DNA of 13,626 nt from UBA1189 sp045654565 (GTDB lineage Bacteria; Bacteroidota; Bacteroidia; Bacteroidales; Bacteroidaceae), in the NCBI GenBank assembly GCA_045654565.1, contig JAZONP010000092.1, positions 1 through 13,626 of the forward strand. Direction: 5' to 3'. Of the stretch, positions 1 through 7,140 are shown piece after piece; within the stretch, counting starts at the first letter, position 1; each line of letters begins with the position of its first letter. A program made the position numbers and the translations under genes. The notes under the pieces are model-generated. The model worked only from the letters and a program-made list of their open reading frames with translations, was not told the DNA's origin and did not search any database.

Positions 1-1670
1 TCGCCATAGAAGCTCATGCCTGCATTGATGGCTGCCATCTCCTTCATACGACGCATATACTCGCTCTGTGTGATGAGGATGGGGGCTGCAGTGGCACCAA
101 GGGCTTGGGCATCGACCATGAACTCGGTCTTCTTCACCTCGGGCATCTGACTCTTGAAGGCGGTGGTGAGCATCTCTCTTTCCTCGGCAGGGAGCTCTAC
201 GCGCTGCTTGTCTTCCTTCACGATGAGGTTGTCGATGATGTCGGCATCTACACGTGAGAAGCGGCTCTTCTCCATCTTTTGCTCGAAGAGGTTGAGCATG
301 GCGGTGTCGAGCTGGCCGTCGAAGTTGAGCACGTTGTAACCCTTCTCCTGTGCTGCCTCGATGTAGGTGTACTGCTCGTCACGGTCGGTGGCATAGAGGT
401 AGATGAGGTTGCCCTCCTTGTCGGTCTGGTTGTCCTTGATGAGGGTCTGATACTCCTCGTAGGTGAAGTGCTTGCCTTCGGTGTCGGTGAAGAGGGCAAA
501 CTGCTTGGCCTTGTCGTAGAATGACTCTTCGGTGAGCATGCCGTAGTTGATGAAGAGCTTCAGGTCGTTCCACTTCTCCTCGTACTCCTTGCGGTTGTCC
601 TTGAAGATGCTGCTCAAGCGGTCGGCCACCTTCTTGGTGATGTATGAGCTGATTTTCTTTACGTTAGAGTCGCTCTGAAGGTATGAGCGCGATACATTCA
701 AGGGGATGTCGGGTGAGTCAATCACACCATGCAAGAGGGTGAGGAAGTCGGGCACGATGCCTTCTACAGAGTCGGTCACGTAGACCTGGTTGCAGTAGAG
801 CTGGATGCGGTTCTTCTGCAGGTCGATGTTGCTCTTGATCTTGGGGAAGTAGAGCACGCCCGTGAGGTTGAAGGGGTAGTCAACGTTGAGGTGAATCCAG
901 AACAGCGGCTCGTCGCTCATGGGGTAGAGATCGCGATAGAACTTCTTGTAATCCTCGTCGGTGAGCTCGCTCGGGGTACGTGTCCACAAGGGGTTGGTGT
1001 CGTTGATGATGTTGAGCTCGTCGGTCTCCACCTGCTTGCCATCCTTCCACTCCTTCTTCTTGCCGAAGGCGATAGAGATGGGGAGGAAACGGCAGTACTT
1101 GGTGAGCAGTGAAGAGAGACGGCTCTCCTCGAGGAACTCCTTGCAGTCATCGTCGATGTGGAGAACGATATCGGTACCGCGGTCGGCCTTGTCACACTCC
1201 TCGAGGGTGAATGAGGGGCTACCGTCGCAGCTCCACTTCACAGCCTGTGCATCCTCCTTATAGGAGCGGGTGATGATGTCCACACTCTTGGCCACCATGA
1301 AGGCAGAGTAGAAGCCGAGGCCGAAGTGGCCGATGATGGCATTGGCATCGTTCTTATACTTCTCGAGGAAGTCGTTGGCGCCTGAGAAGGCAATCTGGTT
1401 GATGTAGCGGTCAATTTCCTCAGCGGTCATACCGATACCGCGGTCAGAGATGGTGATGGTGCCAGCCTCCTTGTCGAGAGCTACATTGACGAAGAGCTCG
1501 CCCAGTTCGCCCTTGAAATCACCCTTGAGGGCATAGGTCTTGAGCTTCTGTGTAGCGTCGACGGCGTTGGATACCAACTCGCGGAGGAAAATCTCGTGGT
1601 CACTGTAAAGGAACTTCTTGATGATGGGGAAGATGTTTTCGGTCGTTACCCCGATGTTACCTGTTTTCAT
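1..1670 (-). CDS. htpG: HtpG, Hsp90-family molecular chaperone (partial, 3' end beyond window)
   Basis: ATP-dependent cytoplasmic chaperone of the Hsp90 family, which acts on partly folded client proteins together with the DnaK system. The reading frame is open from the ATG at 1670 to the left edge, giving 556 codons of a protein usually near 680 residues in Bacteroidales, so the end of the C-terminal dimerisation domain is missing. The N-terminal GHKL ATPase is complete: LRELVSNAVDA at residues 29-39 supplies the catalytic Glu31 and Mg-binding Asn35, DRGIGM at 76-81 gives the adenine-contacting Asp76, and GHFGLGF at 114-120 is the glycine-rich lid. The middle domain has DIPLNVSR ending in Arg328, the conserved ATP-sensing arginine region. 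The start is supported by the typical MKTGNIGVTTENIFP opening. No Shine-Dalgarno is seen, as is usual in this phylum. The gene stands alone, divergent from the large plus-strand gene; a sigma-54-type element lies about 140 bases upstream. The family assignment is secure. Confidence 0.97.
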   Translation of the reverse strand, partial: MKTGNIGVTTENIFPIIKKFLYSDHEIFLRELVSNAVDATQKLKTYALKGDFKGELGELFVNVALDKEAGTITISDRGIGMTAEEIDRYINQIAFSGANDFLEKYKNDANAIIGHFGLGFYSAFMVAKSVDIITRSYKEDAQAVKWSCDGSPSFTLEECDKADRGTDIVLHIDDDCKEFLEESRLSSLLTKYCRFLPISIAFGKKKEWKDGKQVETDELNIINDTNPLWTRTPSELTDEDYKKFYRDLYPMSDEPLFWIHLNVDYPFNLTGVLYFPKIKSNIDLQKNRIQLYCNQVYVTDSVEGIVPDFLTLLHGVIDSPDIPLNVSRSYLQSDSNVKKISSYITKKVADRLSSIFKDNRKEYEEKWNDLKLFINYGMLTEESFYDKAKQFALFTDTEGKHFTYEEYQTLIKDNQTDKEGNLIYLYATDRDEQYTYIEAAQEKGYNVLNFDGQLDTAMLNLFEQKMEKSRFSRVDADIIDNLIVKEDKQRVELPAEEREMLTTAFKSQMPEVKKTEFMVDAQALGATAAPILITQSEYMRRMKEMAAINAGMSFYG

Positions 1671-1680
1671 AATTCGATTG

Positions 1681-1708
1681 ATTTATGATTTATTATTTAT
1701 GATTTATT
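1681..1708. repeat. Perfect tandem duplication of a 14-bp AT-rich unit
   Basis: The unit ATTTATGATTTATT occurs twice in immediate succession (1681-1694 and 1695-1708), just upstream of the htpG start codon. It lies in the untranslated leader if transcription starts at the sigma-54-type element. An A/U-rich leader next to the start may keep the initiation region unstructured, which matters in a phylum that rarely uses Shine-Dalgarno pairing. That role is an inference. Confidence 0.85.
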
Positions 1709-1712
1709 TTTT

Positions 1713-1788
1713 GTCAACGGACAACAGTCAACAGACGAAAGTCAGCTTCCAGGAGTGTCTGTTGTCCGTAGTCTGTAGTCCGTTGTCC
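1713..1788. repeat. Inverted GTTGTC/GACAAC repeats in the htpG leader
   Basis: The left arm at 1713-1736 is rich in GACAAC and CAACAGAC units, and the right arm at 1757-1788 holds GTCTGTTGTCC and CGTTGTCC. CAACAGAC (1729-1736) is the exact reverse complement of GTCTGTTG (1757-1764), and GGACAAC (1719-1725) pairs with GTTGTCC (1782-1788), so the htpG leader RNA could fold into a long imperfect hairpin with a loop of about 20 bases. The same word family recurs at 1880-1913. Degenerate GTTGTC/GTTGAC strings of this type are scattered between genes in many Prevotella-like genomes, so this may be a genomic repeat rather than an htpG-specific element. Confidence 0.65.
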
Positions 1789-1820
1789 TACAATGGAACA
1801 ACATTCCGAGCGAATAGGTT

Positions 1821-1835
1821 GCAAACGCAGTGCCA
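1821..1835 (-). promoter_or_regulatory. Sigma-54-type -24/-12 promoter candidate for htpG
   Basis: Read on the minus strand, this is TGGCAC, then TGCGT, then TTGC, followed by A. It matches the RpoN consensus TGGCACG-N4-TTGCW at every conserved position except the seventh, and the GG and GC dinucleotides have the required 12-base register. Transcription would begin near 1809, giving htpG a leader of about 139 bases. No convincing TAnnTTTG housekeeping element lies between here and the htpG start, which strengthens the case. RpoN promoters need an upstream-bound activator ATPase; the repeat at 1880-1913 would be at a suitable distance, but that is speculation. Confidence 0.6.
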
Positions 1836-1879
1836 ATATGGGGAAATGATTGTGATGCTGACAAATTGTCGCTTTTGTA

Positions 1880-1913
1880 TTGTCTGTTGTCTGTTGACCG
1901 TTGACTGTTGTCC
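1880..1913. repeat. GTTGTC/GTTGAC repeat cluster upstream of the htpG promoter
   Basis: Tandem variants of a 7-8 base word (GTCTGTT, GTTGACC, GTTGACT, GTTGTCC) run through this segment. It is inverted relative to the 1713-1736 cluster: the reverse complement of that arm begins GTCTGTTGACTGTTGTCC and aligns closely here. It lies upstream of the sigma-54-type element for htpG and just downstream of the minus-strand terminator. It could be an activator-binding region, or simply one of the degenerate intergenic repeats common in this order. Confidence 0.55.
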
Positions 1914-1936
1914 TTTAATACGCAGACAAAAGGGAT

Positions 1937-1967
1937 ATAAAAAAAGAAGGTCGTCATCCCGACGACC
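1937..1967 (-). terminator. Rho-independent terminator, minus strand
   Basis: A perfect 7-bp stem, GGTCGTC at 1949-1955 against GACGACC at 1961-1967, encloses a 5-base loop. Read on the minus strand it is followed at once by TTCTTTTTTTAT (1948-1937), a standard U-tract. It would end transcripts coming from the right, from the promoter at 2011-2040. With no protein gene in between, it most simply ends a short RNA; it could also act as an attenuator for read-through toward htpG. Confidence 0.75.
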
Positions 1968-2005
1968 AATCTTCCAACTTTAAAAATCTAATACCATGAA
2001 AAACA
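1937..2005 (-). ncRNA. Candidate small RNA or attenuated leader
   Basis: A good promoter (2011-2040) and a strong terminator (1937-1967) face the same way and lie only about 45 bases apart, defining a transcript of roughly 65-70 nt starting near 2005. The transcript begins with GUGUUUUUCAUGG, runs through an A/U-rich stretch and ends in the GC hairpin plus U-tract. It contains a five-codon ORF (ATG at 1997-1995, stop at 1982-1980) reading MVLDF. Its product could be a stand-alone sRNA or a leader whose read-through contributes to htpG expression. From memory, short promoter-leader-hairpin units containing ATGGTATTAGATTT recur between genes in Bacteroidales; I cannot confirm a named family here. 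Confidence 0.5.
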
Positions 2006-2010
2006 CAGTG

Positions 2011-2040
2011 CAAAGGTACGGCATATTCGGTAATCTGCAA
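2011..2040 (-). promoter_or_regulatory. Bacteroidetes-type promoter (-33/-7) for the short minus-strand transcript
   Basis: On the minus strand TACCTTTG (2018-2011) is an exact match to the Bacteroidetes -7 consensus TAnnTTTG, and CTTGC with TTG at 2040-2038 is a plausible -33 element with a spacer of about 18-19 bases. Transcription would begin around 2003-2006. The only element downstream before the htpG region is the hairpin terminator at 1937-1967. Confidence 0.65.
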
Positions 2041-2225
2041 GTATGTGAGGGGTAGAAAAATGTAAAATTAATACTTTTTGTCTTTTATAAATGGATTTTT
2101 GTAAGATGTGCTATTGTTTTGATTTATTGAGTTTGCAATCTGTTCCGTTTTGTGAGTGGTGGTGAAAAATGTCTTGTATGAACAACTATTTTCGCCTGTG
2201 TGTGTTAGAGTTAGTGCTTGTATTC

Positions 2226-2239
2226 CGTTCCATGGAACG
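2226..2239. promoter_or_regulatory. 14-bp perfect palindrome
   Basis: CGTTCCATGGAACG reads the same on both strands, a shape expected for a dimeric transcription-factor operator. It lies about 190 bases upstream of the promoter of the first large gene and 17 bases before the hairpin at 2257-2288. No second copy was seen upstream of the paralogous gene at 7190. The regulator, if any, is unknown. Confidence 0.4.
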
Positions 2240-2256
2240 ATTATATACTTGCCGGA

Positions 2257-2288
2257 GGGGCAAAGGTCTAGGCCAAGATCTTTGCCCC
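2257..2288. other. Long hairpin, 13-bp stem, no U-tract
   Basis: GGGGCAAAGGTCT (2257-2269) pairs with AGATCTTTGCCCC (2276-2288) across a 6-base loop, with a single G-T mismatch that becomes a G-U wobble in RNA. Neither strand has a T-run after it, so it does not look like a simple terminator. It may be a protein-binding site or the core of a structured RNA. It is not found near the second large gene. Confidence 0.55.
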
Positions 2289-2414
2289 GATTAGTCGTAT
2301 CTTGACAGCTGGGTGTTGCATTTGCTAAAGGGGGGGTAATAGGGCTCTGTACTTTTTGATATTAGGGGTGATATATTGTGTGGTGTTATTTGTCAAAATT
2401 CCAATAATTTTAAT

Positions 2415-2422
2415 TAATTTTG
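2415..2422 (+). promoter_or_regulatory. Bacteroidetes -7 element for the first large gene
   Basis: TAATTTTG matches TAnnTTTG exactly and is followed by C as in many Bacteroidales promoters. A TTTG at 2389-2392 could be the -33 element, though the 22-base spacer is slightly long. Transcription would start near 2430, leaving about 40 bases of leader before the ATG at 2470. The element sits in the same relation to its gene as the one at 7141-7148 upstream of the paralogue. Confidence 0.6.
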
Positions 2423-2469
2423 CATCGCAGTTTGTGTATGTTTATAAGATAGTAAAGTGTTAGCTATAA

Positions 2470-5400
2470 ATGATTATGAAAAAGGTTGTTAGGTTCTTGT
2501 TGTTCCTTTGCTTAGGATCCATCTTTTTGAGCGCTTCTGCACAGTCTGCCCTTTCGGAGTTGTTAGGGAGAGAGGATGTAATGGAGCTTTTGCGTATCTA
2601 CTCCTCTTCGGAAGACCATGGTGCGTATCCGATGGCTTATGGCCGTATGCGTTCGAGTACGCATGATATAGCAACGGAAAGAGCACGTATTCCCGATCTC
2701 TCAACGAGGAGTAATCCTAAATATTACTATATCAAGAATGCTGCTACTGGCGAATATTTGTCTTATGATGGCGCGAATGCAGATCTCAGAATGATCAAAG
2801 TACCCAATGATAGTGCTAAATTCTTCTTTGAGGTGTCTGAGTCGTGGACTCGCGGAGAAGCTGGTAGGATGTATAGTCCCCTTGCCAAAGGTAATTCTAC
2901 GAGCAGCTCCCTCAGTGATTGTGTCCCCTATTGGGGGCCTGGTACACGGTTGTGGTCGGGACCATATTGGTCTGGCTCTATACTCAATTCTACTGCGCAA
3001 TATCATACACCTCCTTCATGGACTTTTTTTCAAACAGAGGATCGTAGGGGTTGTTACATCTCATATAATAGTGGCAGTGAAACGGTTTGGCGTTATGATC
3101 AAGAACAGAAGAAAGTTGTTCAAGGTGAGCGTGACGAATATGCGGTGTGGATAGTGGAGGCTGTACCTTCTCTGCCTTCAACCTACACATGGTATGTCGT
3201 GAAGAATGTGAGGACTGGCAAGTATTTGCACTATGAAGGTGCCTCAAGTGCGATGTCATTGGTGAAATCACCAGACCCTTGTTCATTGTTCTCTGCATCG
3301 AGTCAAGGTAATGGCGTCGTGATACGAAATCATGCTTCTGGTAACCTCTATTTTGCAGGCGAGAATGTGTGGTCAAGTTATGGGCAGGCTTTGAATTTTG
3401 TCAATTCTGCCGAGAACAACTATCAATTCTATATTTCGGCCTCTGGAAATAAGAATGGTAGCGATATATGGTATCACGATGAGGAGACGAATACACTAAA
3501 GACTGGTTTTTATGGTGATAATTCTCTTTGGGAATTTGAGAAGATTACCAATTTTAAGGAGATCTTTGGTTATTGTAGCAATGGCGAAGGTTGGAATGAA
3601 CTAGACTTGGAGGCAGAGAAGCTTCTTCAATCAAAAGAGCAATTAAGTTTCTTTGAGCTCTATACATATACATTGGCTATTCTTGCTGTTTCGTGGAATA
3701 TGGATGAGGCTGAAGTTACATACGATCAGGCTCGAAATGCGGTGGTAGAGCTTAAGACGACGATTAATACTCTCGAAGCTCAGTATGGGTCGAGTGAAGA
3801 CCTGATTATTCGCAATATCGGGCATGACGGCGCAATACGTAACTTGGCAACAAACTCATCTTCTCTGATATTTAATGATACAGATTATTTGCACACCAAT
3901 GCTTGGAAGATGTTTGTTGATGGTGATCTCCTTAGTGGAGAGGGGGACATTAGGATGATGTTGTACAATACCGTGACAAAGAAATATGTGGCCGCCCCTC
4001 AAGAAGATGAGAATGGGTTGGTAACCATAGGGATGACAGCCAATAAGGATGAAGCGGGAAGTTGGACGCTGATGGATATGTCAATGAGCGAAGGTAACGC
4101 TGGGTATAGCTTCAAGATTGAGGCAAGTTTGGAGTCTGAGAGCTTGCCTGGTTGTTTCTTGCAGTTGGCAAATCCCGATGATGAACTTGTTTCTTGCGTG
4201 ATGGTGGATAAAGAGACGGGTAATTATCCTCAAGGCCTCAAGTGGGAATTCTTGATGGGTAATGCTGTTATTGATGATAAGGTTTATGACTATGTCTCGG
4301 ATTTGGCGATACGTTATCCGCAGCAGTGGCAGGAGACTATAGGTTGTGTGAAACCGGGATACTACACTTGTAACTACCCGTCAAGTGTGTCTACCGATAA
4401 CCTTCTGGACTATAAGGTGGAAACATGCTTTTGGACCGAAGATGCTGATAATGGTGAAGCAAAGCCCTACCTGCAAGCCGATCTTGGTGCTGGGAAAGCG
4501 CTGTCCGAGTTCTACTTCTACATGAGGCCCAACCTTGAGTCTTGGCAAGGAGTGCCAGTGAAGATAATTGTAGAGGGAAGCAATAGCGCCAATGGTAGCT
4601 TTGTCAAATTGGCTGAAGTTGAGGCTTCCTCCTTGTTGTACGATATGTGTTATTGCTCAAACTTGGTAATGGCTGGAACCTCATACCGTTATTTGCGCTT
4701 TACCATGGATGAGGTGACGGGCGAGTCTGTACGCGATTTTGTGTTGTCGGAGTTCTATATCTTGCCAAATACTCCTGAGGTGGCTGAGACGAGTGGTTTG
4801 ATAAAAGACTTTTATTCTGATGCCTATATGGGAGCGGAGATCTTGTACCCTGCTGTGGCATTGATTAAAAAGGACGCAGAATATTATTTGGAATTATATA
4901 AAGATAAGCACGCTGTATCTCCCATCGTGGGTCAATGCTCTACATTTAAGTATAATGCATTGTTGGACGCTTATAATGCGGTAGATGCTAATAATGTAGA
5001 GAGCGTTATCAATTTGGTGATAGCCTTGGAGGAGCTGTTCTCTACGGACTTGGAGTTTATATGCATATTGAAATCGGCTTGGGAAGATGGCTACTCCAAG
5101 GATGATGCTGTTGCTGTGAATTTGAGTGGTGGAAATGTTCGGATTCAGGAGTATAATACTTGGGACTTGCGTCAATGGTGTATCATTACTAACAAAAGTG
5201 CTGAAACGGACAAACCCTTCTCGCTGGAATTCGTGCCTATCGAGGGCGCACAGTTCTTCATTAACTTGGAGCAGGTTGCTGGATGGGATAAATTGTATGC
5301 AAGTCATAAGATGGCTTATAGCGTAGATGGTGATTATGCCGGGACGAGCGGTTATCTTTCTGTTGTTGAATCTGCTGGAAATAAATATATTGATGCATCA

Positions 5401-6843
5401 GATATGCCCGCTACGACTACGCAGAATAAGAACGCGGCTTGGTATCTCTCTATCATCAGTAGCAAGGTTGATGTCCCTCGTGTTAATGATCGGGTCTTTA
5501 TCGAGGCATTGGCCGAATTTGGTAAGACATTTACCCAAGCTAAGGACTATTATGAAGGTGCTAAGGTTGGACGATACATCTATCAGTCAACCAATGGCTT
5601 GTCTAAGGCGGATTTTGATGACATCTATGAAGAACTGCTACCTTATTATAATATGGGTATTGTCGCTTTGATAGATATGTTTGTTGATGGAGTCTTGACT
5701 CATGAGATGTTGGCCGGCTTAGATGAAATCTTGCCGCTTCTACGAGCTCATTTCCCCAATTTCTTGACAAGTAGAGACGTAATTGCCGGATATTATTTCC
5801 GCTTGTGTGGAAAAGACTCAGAAGTTTTCCTTACTGATGATCCCGAAAAGGGCTTTGTCGTGTCGTCTATTCAGAATAATCAAAGTGCTGAGGAACAGTC
5901 GATTTTCTATACCGTGCCTAATGGTGGCGAGGTAAGCATGATGTCGTTCTCAAGCGGACGTTACGTGACGGGTGCAAACAGTGCGATTGGCTATGGTGCA
6001 ATACCTGTAGATGGCTATAGTCATACGATGCAGACAGCCGGGTTGGGATATTCTATGTCGGAGAATGCCTACTATAATACAATCGTATTCGGTGGCGTGA
6101 ATTATCTGAATAGGACAGGTCAACAGGCTGGCGTGTCCACCAAGCCAGTCAACGATGGTGCCTATGATTGGGAAGTGAAAATTGTGGAGGAACTGCCAAT
6201 CAGGATTTCGTCAGTACTGTATGCAACTCTATATGTTCCCGTCGAATTGATAATTCCTAATGGAGTTACCGCTTATGTGCTTTATGATGAGGTTACTAAT
6301 TCAGGTGGTGAGCGGGTGTTACGATTGAAAGAACTGAAGGGTGGGGTACTGCCCGCAGGCCTTCCTGTTGTCCTCAAGGCTGAATCGGCTGGCGTATACT
6401 ATTTCCCAATCAATTACGAGCCCACCTTGTCCTCAGATGCAGATAAGCAAGCAACGTATTGCTATGACGGTGATATTAAAAACCTACTCGATGGTCGTCA
6501 TACTTCGACATATATCCCTGAAAAGAGTGGTTATATACACTACATCTTGGCTAAAGGCTCGAAGGGGGTAGGTATGTACAAAGTGAAGATGGACGATGCG
6601 AATGTCAGCGGTGTAAACTGTTTCCAGAACAATGCTCACCGCGCTTGGCTCCCCAACCCGAAGAGTATAACTACTGGTGCTGCAGGCTATCGCTTCTCTG
6701 TGGCTGGTCGAGATGAGTCGACAAGTATCGATGGCATTGTGGATGATGCTACGGAGACTGAGATTTACGACCTTCAGGGTCGTCGTGTGTCTCATATGGT
6801 GAAGGGTGTTTATATTGTAAATGGTAAGAAAGTTGTTAAGTAA
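2470..6843 (+). CDS. Large secreted multi-domain protein with F5/8C-like domain (paralogue 1)
   Basis: No specific gene is recognised. The 1457-residue product opens with a Sec signal peptide, a hydrophobic stretch at residues 6-22 and likely signal peptidase I cleavage after ASA at 24, with no lipobox. Two beta-trefoil-like modules follow, opening with YYYIKNAATGEYL (about residue 85) and WYVVKNVRTGKYL (about 240), then a third similar module from about 444. A galactose-binding, F5/8C-like domain spans about 644-766: LLD...W, a DLG strand, a VEGSN loop, YRYLRFT and LSEF. A helical segment (about 775-860), more trefoil-like and helical sequence, and a beta-rich domain from about 1246 (YATLYVPVELIIPNG) follow. 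The tail DLQGRRV...GVYIVNGKKVVK resembles a short type-IX-like sorting domain. No catalytic motif is visible. These modules usually bind glycans or surfaces, so an exported binding protein is likely. ATG at 2476 (MKK) is an alternative start. The microprotein gene begins 15 bases downstream. Confidence 0.9.
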   Translation: MIMKKVVRFLLFLCLGSIFLSASAQSALSELLGREDVMELLRIYSSSEDHGAYPMAYGRMRSSTHDIATERARIPDLSTRSNPKYYYIKNAATGEYLSYDGANADLRMIKVPNDSAKFFFEVSESWTRGEAGRMYSPLAKGNSTSSSLSDCVPYWGPGTRLWSGPYWSGSILNSTAQYHTPPSWTFFQTEDRRGCYISYNSGSETVWRYDQEQKKVVQGERDEYAVWIVEAVPSLPSTYTWYVVKNVRTGKYLHYEGASSAMSLVKSPDPCSLFSASSQGNGVVIRNHASGNLYFAGENVWSSYGQALNFVNSAENNYQFYISASGNKNGSDIWYHDEETNTLKTGFYGDNSLWEFEKITNFKEIFGYCSNGEGWNELDLEAEKLLQSKEQLSFFELYTYTLAILAVSWNMDEAEVTYDQARNAVVELKTTINTLEAQYGSSEDLIIRNIGHDGAIRNLATNSSSLIFNDTDYLHTNAWKMFVDGDLLSGEGDIRMMLYNTVTKKYVAAPQEDENGLVTIGMTANKDEAGSWTLMDMSMSEGNAGYSFKIEASLESESLPGCFLQLANPDDELVSCVMVDKETGNYPQGLKWEFLMGNAVIDDKVYDYVSDLAIRYPQQWQETIGCVKPGYYTCNYPSSVSTDNLLDYKVETCFWTEDADNGEAKPYLQADLGAGKALSEFYFYMRPNLESWQGVPVKIIVEGSNSANGSFVKLAEVEASSLLYDMCYCSNLVMAGTSYRYLRFTMDEVTGESVRDFVLSEFYILPNTPEVAETSGLIKDFYSDAYMGAEILYPAVALIKKDAEYYLELYKDKHAVSPIVGQCSTFKYNALLDAYNAVDANNVESVINLVIALEELFSTDLEFICILKSAWEDGYSKDDAVAVNLSGGNVRIQEYNTWDLRQWCIITNKSAETDKPFSLEFVPIEGAQFFINLEQVAGWDKLYASHKMAYSVDGDYAGTSGYLSVVESAGNKYIDASDMPATTTQNKNAAWYLSIISSKVDVPRVNDRVFIEALAEFGKTFTQAKDYYEGAKVGRYIYQSTNGLSKADFDDIYEELLPYYNMGIVALIDMFVDGVLTHEMLAGLDEILPLLRAHFPNFLTSRDVIAGYYFRLCGKDSEVFLTDDPEKGFVVSSIQNNQSAEEQSIFYTVPNGGEVSMMSFSSGRYVTGANSAIGYGAIPVDGYSHTMQTAGLGYSMSENAYYNTIVFGGVNYLNRTGQQAGVSTKPVNDGAYDWEVKIVEELPIRISSVLYATLYVPVELIIPNGVTAYVLYDEVTNSGGERVLRLKELKGGVLPAGLPVVLKAESAGVYYFPINYEPTLSSDADKQATYCYDGDIKNLLDGRHTSTYIPEKSGYIHYILAKGSKGVGMYKVKMDDANVSGVNCFQNNAHRAWLPNPKSITTGAAGYRFSVAGRDESTSIDGIVDDATETEIYDLQGRRVSHMVKGVYIVNGKKVVK

Positions 6844-6858
6844 AAGATGATGTCTGTT

Positions 6859-7023
6859 ATGGATAAGAAAGAATATATTGCTCCTTCGATGGAGGTCGTA
6901 GAGTTCATTTCCGATGTCCTGATGAATATAGGTAGTAATGTCGGAGAATATGACGAAGAGTTAGATTCAAAGGACCAGCTCTCCAACAAGCGTCGTGGCC
7001 GTTGGGGTGACCTTTGGTCTTGA
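6859..7023 (+). CDS. Conserved microprotein (54 aa) following paralogue 1
   Basis: Unknown function. The 54-residue product starts MDKKEYIAPSMEVVEF, has a short hydrophobic patch (residues 13-24), a Gly/Ser/Asn turn (25-29), a strongly acidic stretch (30-39) and a basic, Trp-containing end with NKRRGRWGDLW at 43-53. It has no signal peptide or membrane helix and no cysteine. It begins 15 bases after the large gene and ends before a strong terminator, so it is probably co-transcribed. The second cassette has a copy identical at 51 of 54 positions, with third-codon differences, which supports real coding. From memory, small Bacteroidales proteins beginning with K-x-Y-x-x-P-x-x-x-V-V-E and ending in W/D/R-rich tails are common but uncharacterised. 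In-frame ATGs at 6847 and 6850 give slightly longer forms; the 6859 start is chosen for its family-like opening. Confidence 0.8.
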   Translation: MDKKEYIAPSMEVVEFISDVLMNIGSNVGEYDEELDSKDQLSNKRRGRWGDLWS

Positions 7024-7043
7024 ATATTATAAATAGAGTGCAT

Positions 7044-7084
7044 AATCGTAGGGCAGGCAGTGATGTCTGCCCTACGATTTTTTT
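7044..7084 (+). terminator. Strong Rho-independent terminator after cassette 1
   Basis: A perfect 13-bp stem, AATCGTAGGGCAG (7044-7056) against CTGCCCTACGATT (7067-7079), encloses a 10-base loop GCAGTGATGT and leads into seven consecutive T residues (7078-7084). It begins 20 bases after the microprotein stop and should separate the two cassettes transcriptionally. Core and loop are identical to the hairpin at 11816-11843. Confidence 0.9.
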
Positions 7085-7140
7085 AATAAGTAAATGTGAG
7101 ATTTATCGTTTTGGTGTGGGGCGTTTTTATTAATTTTTAT

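Larger units (their letters stand above)
2041..2469. other. Non-coding stretch between the small-RNA unit and the first large gene
   Basis: No credible protein gene is seen on either strand: reading frames are short and carry no recognisable domain. Within it are a 14-bp perfect palindrome (2226-2239), a long hairpin (2257-2288), a run of seven G at about 2332-2338, and the -7 promoter element for the 2470 gene. The rest is A/T-rich with no detectable tRNA-like or repeat structure. Confidence 0.7.

Noticed and set aside
1713..1913. Possible CRISPR array from the repeated GTTGTC words
   Set aside because: Repeats are short, degenerate and in both orientations, with no constant-length spacers and no cas genes.
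1618..1983. Plus-strand open frame across the htpG start and the regulatory region
   Set aside because: It crosses the htpG 5' end, the repeats and the terminator, and its translation is low-complexity with no family resemblance.
6755..6840. Firm call of a type IX secretion sorting domain at the large proteins' C-termini
   Set aside because: The tail resembles a short type-A sorting signal, but the same tail is common in Prevotella-like species without a clear need for type IX secretion, and no secretion component is in the window, so it was only mentioned.
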